Of a DNA stretch of 64,000 bases, positions 60,282-64,000 are shown in pieces (positions within the stretch are counted from its first letter, which is position 1; every line of letters starts with the position of its first letter). Below the pieces are notes generated by a model. That model was not told the DNA's origin, searched no databases, and saw only the letters and a program-made list of their open reading frames with translations. The DNA lies in contig JAPHQV010000015.1 of the NCBI GenBank assembly GCA_026197075.1, positions 62,001-126,000 of the forward strand. The letters run 5' to 3'. This stretch comes from Gammaproteobacteria bacterium (lineage in GTDB: Bacteria; Pseudomonadota; Gammaproteobacteria; DSM-19610). Position numbers and translations under genes: made by a program.

Positions 60282-60678
60282 TGGTGAAGTCCTTGTCCGC
60301 CATGAGCTGACGCACTGCGTCCCCGATGGTGACGATGCCGATGAGCTTGCCCTGCTCCAGCACCGGCAGGTGCCGTACCCGCCTGGCGGTCATCAAGGCC
60401 ATACAGGCATCCACGCTGGTGTCCGGTGCCACGCAAATCAGTTCTCTCGTCATCACGTCGCGCACCAGGGTTTCTCTCGATGATTTTCCCTTGAGCACCA
60501 CCTTACGCGCGTAGTCCCGCTCGCTGAACAATCCCGCCAGCCGCCCCTGCTCCAGTACCAGCAAGGCACCGATCTGGCGCTCCGCCATCCGCTCCACGGC
60601 CGCATACACGGTCGCATCCGGATCGATGGCAATGATTTCGTGCCCCTTGAAATCCAGTAGCTGTTTTACCGTCGACAT
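60247..60678 (-). CDS. Tandem CBS-domain protein
   Basis: A 143-residue cytosolic protein made of two CBS motifs forming one Bateman module. Repeat 1 runs from about 18 (AIDPDATVYAAVERMAERQI...LAGLFSERDYARKVV) and repeat 2 from about 80 (MTRELICVAPDTSVDACMAL...LIGIVTIGDAVRQLM). Stand-alone CBS proteins usually sense adenine nucleotides. ATG 60678 (MSTVKQLLDFKG) is preferred over 60714 on family length; GAAGGAG is about 11 bases before it. It is convergent with hypD, overlapping its 3' end. Confidence 0.88.
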   Translation of the reverse strand: MSTVKQLLDFKGHEIIAIDPDATVYAAVERMAERQIGALLVLEQGRLAGLFSERDYARKVVLKGKSSRETLVRDVMTRELICVAPDTSVDACMALMTARRVRHLPVLEQGKLIGIVTIGDAVRQLMADKDFTITQLEQYIFQG

Positions 60679-60748
60679 GGTGACCGACTCTCCTTCGGCA
60701 ACAAGCCTTATCAATGAAAGAATAGCCCATCAGGGACGAGCACGCCGC

Positions 60749-61465
60749 TCATGCCTGCTCGTCCCACAGGCACGCCCCCCCGCTGGCCTTGCGGATGGCG
60801 GCCAGGCGTTGTTCGTGCTGGTGCAATTCCCCCTCGCTGGCGCGCAGCACCGCGAGGGCCGGGCGATCGGCGGGCAGGCGGCGAATGCCATCTCCCTGAC
60901 CGGTAGCGTCCGCGTGCTCTTCACCACTCCCCAGGGACAGGCTCGTCTGTCCACCGGTCATGATCAGGTAGACGTCGGCAAGGATCTCCGCATCGAGCAA
61001 CGCGCCGTGCAGCTCACGGTGGGCATTGTCGATGCTGTAGCGCTTGCACAGGGCATCCAGGTTGTTTTTCTGTCCCGGATGCATGCGGCGCGCCAGCGCC
61101 AGGGTATCGAGGACGGTACAGTAATCAGCCAGCCGGCCCCATTTCTTCCCCAGCCTGGCGAGCTCATGATCGATGAAACCCACATCGAAGGGGGCATTGT
61201 GGATGATGAGTTCAGCACCCTTGATGTAGTCGAGAAAATCCGTGGCCAGATCGGCGAAGCGTGGCTTGTCGGCGAGAAATTCATTGCTGATGCCATGCAC
61301 CTCCATGGCGCCGGCATCGATTACACGGTCCGGTTGCAGGTACTGGTGATAATGACTGCCGGTCAGTCGCCGGCTCACCAGTTCCACGCAACCGATCTCG
61401 ATGATGCGGTGACCCTCGGAAGGCGCCAGGCCGGTGGTTTCCGTATCCAGTACGATTTGTCGCAT
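60749..61465 (-). CDS. dnaQ: DNA polymerase III epsilon subunit (proofreading exonuclease)
   Basis: A 238-residue 3'-5' exonuclease. ExoI motif is QIVLDTETTGLAPSEGHRII, ExoII is IIHNAPFDVGFIDHEL, and ExoIII-epsilon (HxAxxD) is HGALLDAEILADVY with catalytic His and Asp. The C-terminal tail (about 180-238) contains the alpha-subunit-binding segment after a Gly/Asp-rich linker. ATG 61465 follows AGGAG. It lies 8 bp from rnhA on the same strand, the conserved rnhA-dnaQ arrangement. Confidence 0.95.
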   Translation of the reverse strand: MRQIVLDTETTGLAPSEGHRIIEIGCVELVSRRLTGSHYHQYLQPDRVIDAGAMEVHGISNEFLADKPRFADLATDFLDYIKGAELIIHNAPFDVGFIDHELARLGKKWGRLADYCTVLDTLALARRMHPGQKNNLDALCKRYSIDNAHRELHGALLDAEILADVYLIMTGGQTSLSLGSGEEHADATGQGDGIRRLPADRPALAVLRASEGELHQHEQRLAAIRKASGGACLWDEQA

Positions 61466-61473
61466 GTTGACTC

Positions 61474-61917
61474 CTACACCTTGGCAAGCAGTTCGTCGAT
61501 GGCCTCGTTGGCCAGTTGATCGGCACGCTCGTTTTCGGGATGGCCGCTGTGGCCCCGCACCCAGTGCCAGCGGACCTGGTGGGCATGGGTGGCAGTCTCC
61601 AGCCGTTGCCACAAATCAGCATTCTTGACCGGCTGCTTGGCCGCATTCTTCCAGCCGCGGCGCTTCCAGCCCGCGATCCACTCGGTGATGCCCTTCTGTA
61701 CGTACTGGGAATCGGTGGTGAGTTGCACCTTGCAGGGACGGGTCAGGGATTCCAGCGCCTGGATGGCGGCCATCAGTTCCATGCGGTTGTTGGTGGTAGC
61801 GCGCTCCGCACCCTTGAGGGTTTTTTCATGACCGTTGTAGCGCAGCAGCACCCCCCAGCCTCCGGGTCCCGGGTTACCGCGGCAGGCGCCATCCGTATAG
61901 ACCTCAACTTCGTTCAT
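61474..61917 (-). CDS. rnhA: Ribonuclease HI
   Basis: A 147-residue enzyme that degrades RNA in RNA-DNA hybrids. Catalytic carboxylates are seen in [17 protein letters not shown] (first Asp), [13 protein letters not shown] (Glu), [14 protein letters not shown] (Asp) and [18 protein letters not shown] (final Asp and His). ATG 61917 is chosen ([10 protein letters not shown]), overlapping the upstream methyltransferase by 14 bp. The length is standard. Confidence 0.96.
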   Translation of the reverse strand: MNEVEVYTDGACRGNPGPGGWGVLLRYNGHEKTLKGAERATTNNRMELMAAIQALESLTRPCKVQLTTDSQYVQKGITEWIAGWKRRGWKNAAKQPVKNADLWQRLETATHAHQVRWHWVRGHSGHPENERADQLANEAIDELLAKV

Positions 61918-62677
61918 GACGACTCCGGTTGGTCGGTTCCGCCACACCCCCCGCTCCCAGCAGGCCGCGGCGGGGACGCCAGCGCGGCCGTAGGGGTGTC
62001 AGGGTGGCCACCCGCTTGCGCGCCAGTAGAAAGTAGGCCCCGGCCAACAGGCTCATGGGGCGCCGCGACTCCAGGATGCGCAATCGATCCAGGGCCCGCT
62101 CACTCTGCAGGGGCGGCCGTTGAAACAGGGGCACCACGCGCAGGGTATCGAAGCCCAGGAGGGACAACCAGTCGCGCAATCGTCCCGGACCGATGCCCTG
62201 CAGGCGCCAGGGAACGGGATGCCACCAGCGCGCCACCAGGCCCCACAGGCCCCACCAGCTGACGGGGTTGAAGCCCAGGATCAGCACATGCCCCTCCGGC
62301 ACCAGGCAACGTTCCACCTCTCGCAACACCTGGTGGGGGTCCCGGGAACGTTCCAGGACATGGGGCAGGAGGATGGCATCCAGGGTGTCCGTGCCAAAGG
62401 GCAGCCGCTCCGTCTCTCCCTCAAGGCCACAGCCCTCGCTGCCGCTGCAAGGGGAATGAGACTGCAGAATGATGTGGGAGATCCGGCTGCTGGCCAGGGC
62501 CTCCTGCGGGCAGGGCGGATCGAGGGCAAGCAGATGATATCCAAAGAGATCCGGAAGATGCTGCGCCAATTGTTCCTGTTCCCGTCCGGCCATGGCCCGG
62601 CCCAGGGGCGTGCGGTACCAGGCGCGCAATTCGGACAGTGTGGGGCGGGGTCGGGGGTCTCGGCGTGGGCTGTCCAT
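61904..62677 (-). CDS. Class I SAM-dependent methyltransferase (mltD-rnhA linked)
   Basis: A 257-residue methyltransferase of the type found between mltD and rnhA in gammaproteobacteria (YafS-like). Motif I is unusual: the first glycine-rich loop region is weak, whereas [20 protein letters not shown] and [22 protein letters not shown] are clear. The N-terminus [20 protein letters not shown] is diagnostic. The C-terminal region is very Arg-rich. ATG 62677 or 62692 is the start. Its substrate is unknown. Confidence 0.82.
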   Translation of the reverse strand: MDSPRRDPRPRPTLSELRAWYRTPLGRAMAGREQEQLAQHLPDLFGYHLLALDPPCPQEALASSRISHIILQSHSPCSGSEGCGLEGETERLPFGTDTLDAILLPHVLERSRDPHQVLREVERCLVPEGHVLILGFNPVSWWGLWGLVARWWHPVPWRLQGIGPGRLRDWLSLLGFDTLRVVPLFQRPPLQSERALDRLRILESRRPMSLLAGAYFLLARKRVATLTPLRPRWRPRRGLLGAGGVAEPTNRSRHERS

Positions 62678-62805
62678 GTGGCTTCGGATCATAGCCCATG
62701 ACGGGGCCGTGCCCAAGTCGGGCTGTTGCCCATCCGCGACGCTTGCGCGTCCTGGAATAAACCCGGACAATATCCAGCTGAATTACGCAACTGATTGAAA
62801 ACATT

Positions 62806-64000
62806 ATGAACAAACCCGGATCCTTGCCCTTGCGGGTCGCACTGTTCCTTAGCCTGCTGGGAGGCAGTCTCCTAGGCCCCCTGCTCAGTGGCTGCGCCCT
62901 GCGGGATGAGCCGGTGCACGGTTCCGGCCTGGTGGCCGCCAGCCCCGTGTCCAATGCGATTCCCGAGGTGGTCAGCCCATCCCGGGAACCAATCCCGTCC
63001 GTGGCGGCAAAGGCCCGCCTGACGCCGCCTCCGCCGGCCGATCTCTGGACCCGGTTGCGGGAGGGCTTCGGCCTGCCCCACCAGCAGAACGCCAGCATCG
63101 CCCCCCACCTCAGCTGGTACCGCAGGAATCCCGCCTACCTGGACCGTGTGTTCGAGCGTGCCGAACCCTTCATGCACCATATCCTGGAGCAACTGGAGGC
63201 GCGTGGCATGCCGACGGAAATCGCCCTCCTGCCGGTGGTGGAAAGCGCCTTCGATCCCTTCGCCTATTCCCACGGCCGCGCCGCGGGACTCTGGCAGTTC
63301 GTGCCCGCCACCGGCAAGCGTTTCCATCTCAAGCAGGACTGGTGGTATGACGGTCGTCGTGATGTGATCGCATCCACCGAAGCGGCCCTGGATTATCTCC
63401 AGTACCTGCACCGCTTCTTCGACGGTGACTGGATGCTGGCCCTGGCGGCCTACAATTCCGGCGAGGGAACGGTACGCAATGCCGTGCGCCGCAACCGTGC
63501 CGCCGGCAAACCGAGCGATTTCTGGAACCTGAAGCTGCCCCGGGAAACGCGTGCCTACGTACCCAAGCTGCTGGCCCTGAGCCTGGTGGTGGAGGACCCC
63601 GCGCGCCACGGCCTGGTGCTGCGTGAGCTTCCCAACGAGCCACGCATCGCCCTCGTGGAAACGGGTGGCCAGCTGGATCTCGCCATTGCCGCGGAACTGG
63701 CGGCACTACCGCTGGATGATCTCTACAAGCTCAATCCCGGCTTCAACCATTGGGCCACCCATCCCGAGGGCCCCCACCGACTGGTGCTGCCCATCGAGCT
63801 GGCCGAGTCCTTCACCCAGGCCCTGGCGGATCTGCCCCAGGAGCAACGCCTGCGCTGGCGACGCCACGAGATCCGTCCCGGTGAAACCCTCGGTCATATC
63901 GCCAGGCGTTACCAGACCACCGTCGCGGTTTTGCGGGAGACCAATCAGCTCTCTGGAAACTCGATCCGCGCCGGACGCCATTTACTGGTGCCGGTCGCCG
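62806..64000 (+). CDS. mltD: Membrane-bound lytic murein transglycosylase D (partial, 3' end missing)
   Basis: 398 codons are present before the frame leaves the window at the right edge. The signal peptide ends with lipobox LLSGC, so it is an outer-membrane lipoprotein. The SLT domain (about 120-245) contains the catalytic Glu in LLPVVESAFDPFAYSHGRA (ES motif), GLWQFVPATGKRF, and MLALAAYNSGEGTVRNAV. A first LysM repeat begins near residue 362 (HEIRPGETLGHIARRYQTT, then LRETNQLSGNSIRAG). Further LysM repeats are expected beyond the edge. It cleaves peptidoglycan glycan strands. It is divergent from the methyltransferase gene, with about 130 bp between starts. Confidence 0.95.
   Translation, partial: MNKPGSLPLRVALFLSLLGGSLLGPLLSGCALRDEPVHGSGLVAASPVSNAIPEVVSPSREPIPSVAAKARLTPPPPADLWTRLREGFGLPHQQNASIAPHLSWYRRNPAYLDRVFERAEPFMHHILEQLEARGMPTEIALLPVVESAFDPFAYSHGRAAGLWQFVPATGKRFHLKQDWWYDGRRDVIASTEAALDYLQYLHRFFDGDWMLALAAYNSGEGTVRNAVRRNRAAGKPSDFWNLKLPRETRAYVPKLLALSLVVEDPARHGLVLRELPNEPRIALVETGGQLDLAIAAELAALPLDDLYKLNPGFNHWATHPEGPHRLVLPIELAESFTQALADLPQEQRLRWRRHEIRPGETLGHIARRYQTTVAVLRETNQLSGNSIRAGRHLLVPVA

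Noticed and set aside
1-64000. CRISPR arrays, tRNA or rRNA genes, prophage, plasmid origin
   Set aside because: Nothing resembling regularly spaced repeats, cloverleaf genes, rRNA, phage structural genes or iterons was seen on reading through the window.

Overview
The window is a contiguous, gene-dense, GC-rich piece of a Gram-negative chromosome. Tail-to-tail and ATGA-type overlaps are frequent and I see no rRNA, tRNA or phage genes. The right-edge order mltD / methyltransferase / rnhA / dnaQ is a layout familiar from Gammaproteobacteria. An XrtA (exosortase) envelope cluster together with an Isp-type group 1e [NiFe] hydrogenase suggests a sulfur- or hydrogen-oxidising gammaproteobacterium such as a Chromatiales relative. 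That placement is inference; no phylogenetic marker was tested.

Region 1 (1-26 kb) is an exosortase/PEP-CTERM envelope island. It holds an exopolysaccharide operon on the minus strand (export lipoprotein, chain-length determinant, tyrosine autokinase). It also holds the PrsK/PrsR two-component system with a TIGR03013-type sugar transferase, two PrsT-like TPR proteins, a ThiF-like adenylyltransferase, two exosortase-associated acyltransferases, a methyltransferase and a PEP-CTERM substrate. Interleaved are the parts of a Lol-like ABC system: two FtsX-type permeases, a LolD-like ATPase, a LolA-like carrier and a beta-barrel. The exosortase itself is not in the window. A 216-bp palindromic MITE-like element and three solo copies of its end punctuate this island. 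In three cases the CTAG end supplies a gene's stop codon.

Region 2 (25.5-33.9 kb) holds a cyclic-nucleotide-binding protein, a DAHP synthase and a light-response module. The module is a CarH/LitR-type B12 photoreceptor repressor in operon with a photolyase, tail-to-tail with a ybgA-like gene. Both ends of the module carry three 11-bp direct repeats that look like CarH operators. A second PEP-CTERM protein follows, then a TraB-family protein. Sigma-54-type promoters and a shared upstream motif precede both PEP-CTERM genes, although the promoter of the second is degenerate. One acyltransferase gene has a good sigma-54 match. This fits control by PrsR, an NtrC-family activator encoded in the same window.

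Region 3 (33.9-60.3 kb) is a nickel/hydrogen island. It contains a cytosolic NAD(P)-type group 3b hydrogenase operon with its protease and a NYN-LOTUS protein. It also contains a NikLMQO-type nickel ECF importer and a membrane-linked group 1e hydrogenase operon (small-Isp1-Isp2-large, plus HupH-like protein and protease). A divergent hypCABD operon faces the latter; hypE and hypF are absent here. Between these lie two Slp lipoproteins, a stand-alone CcmI C-terminal domain, phosphoglycerate mutase, pyruvate kinase, malate:quinone oxidoreductase and a chemoreceptor. A 27-codon membrane micro-ORF with a strong Shine-Dalgarno is translationally coupled to the group 1e protease gene.

Region 4 (60.2-64 kb) is housekeeping: a CBS-domain protein, dnaQ, rnhA, a methyltransferase and the 5' part of mltD, which runs off the right edge.
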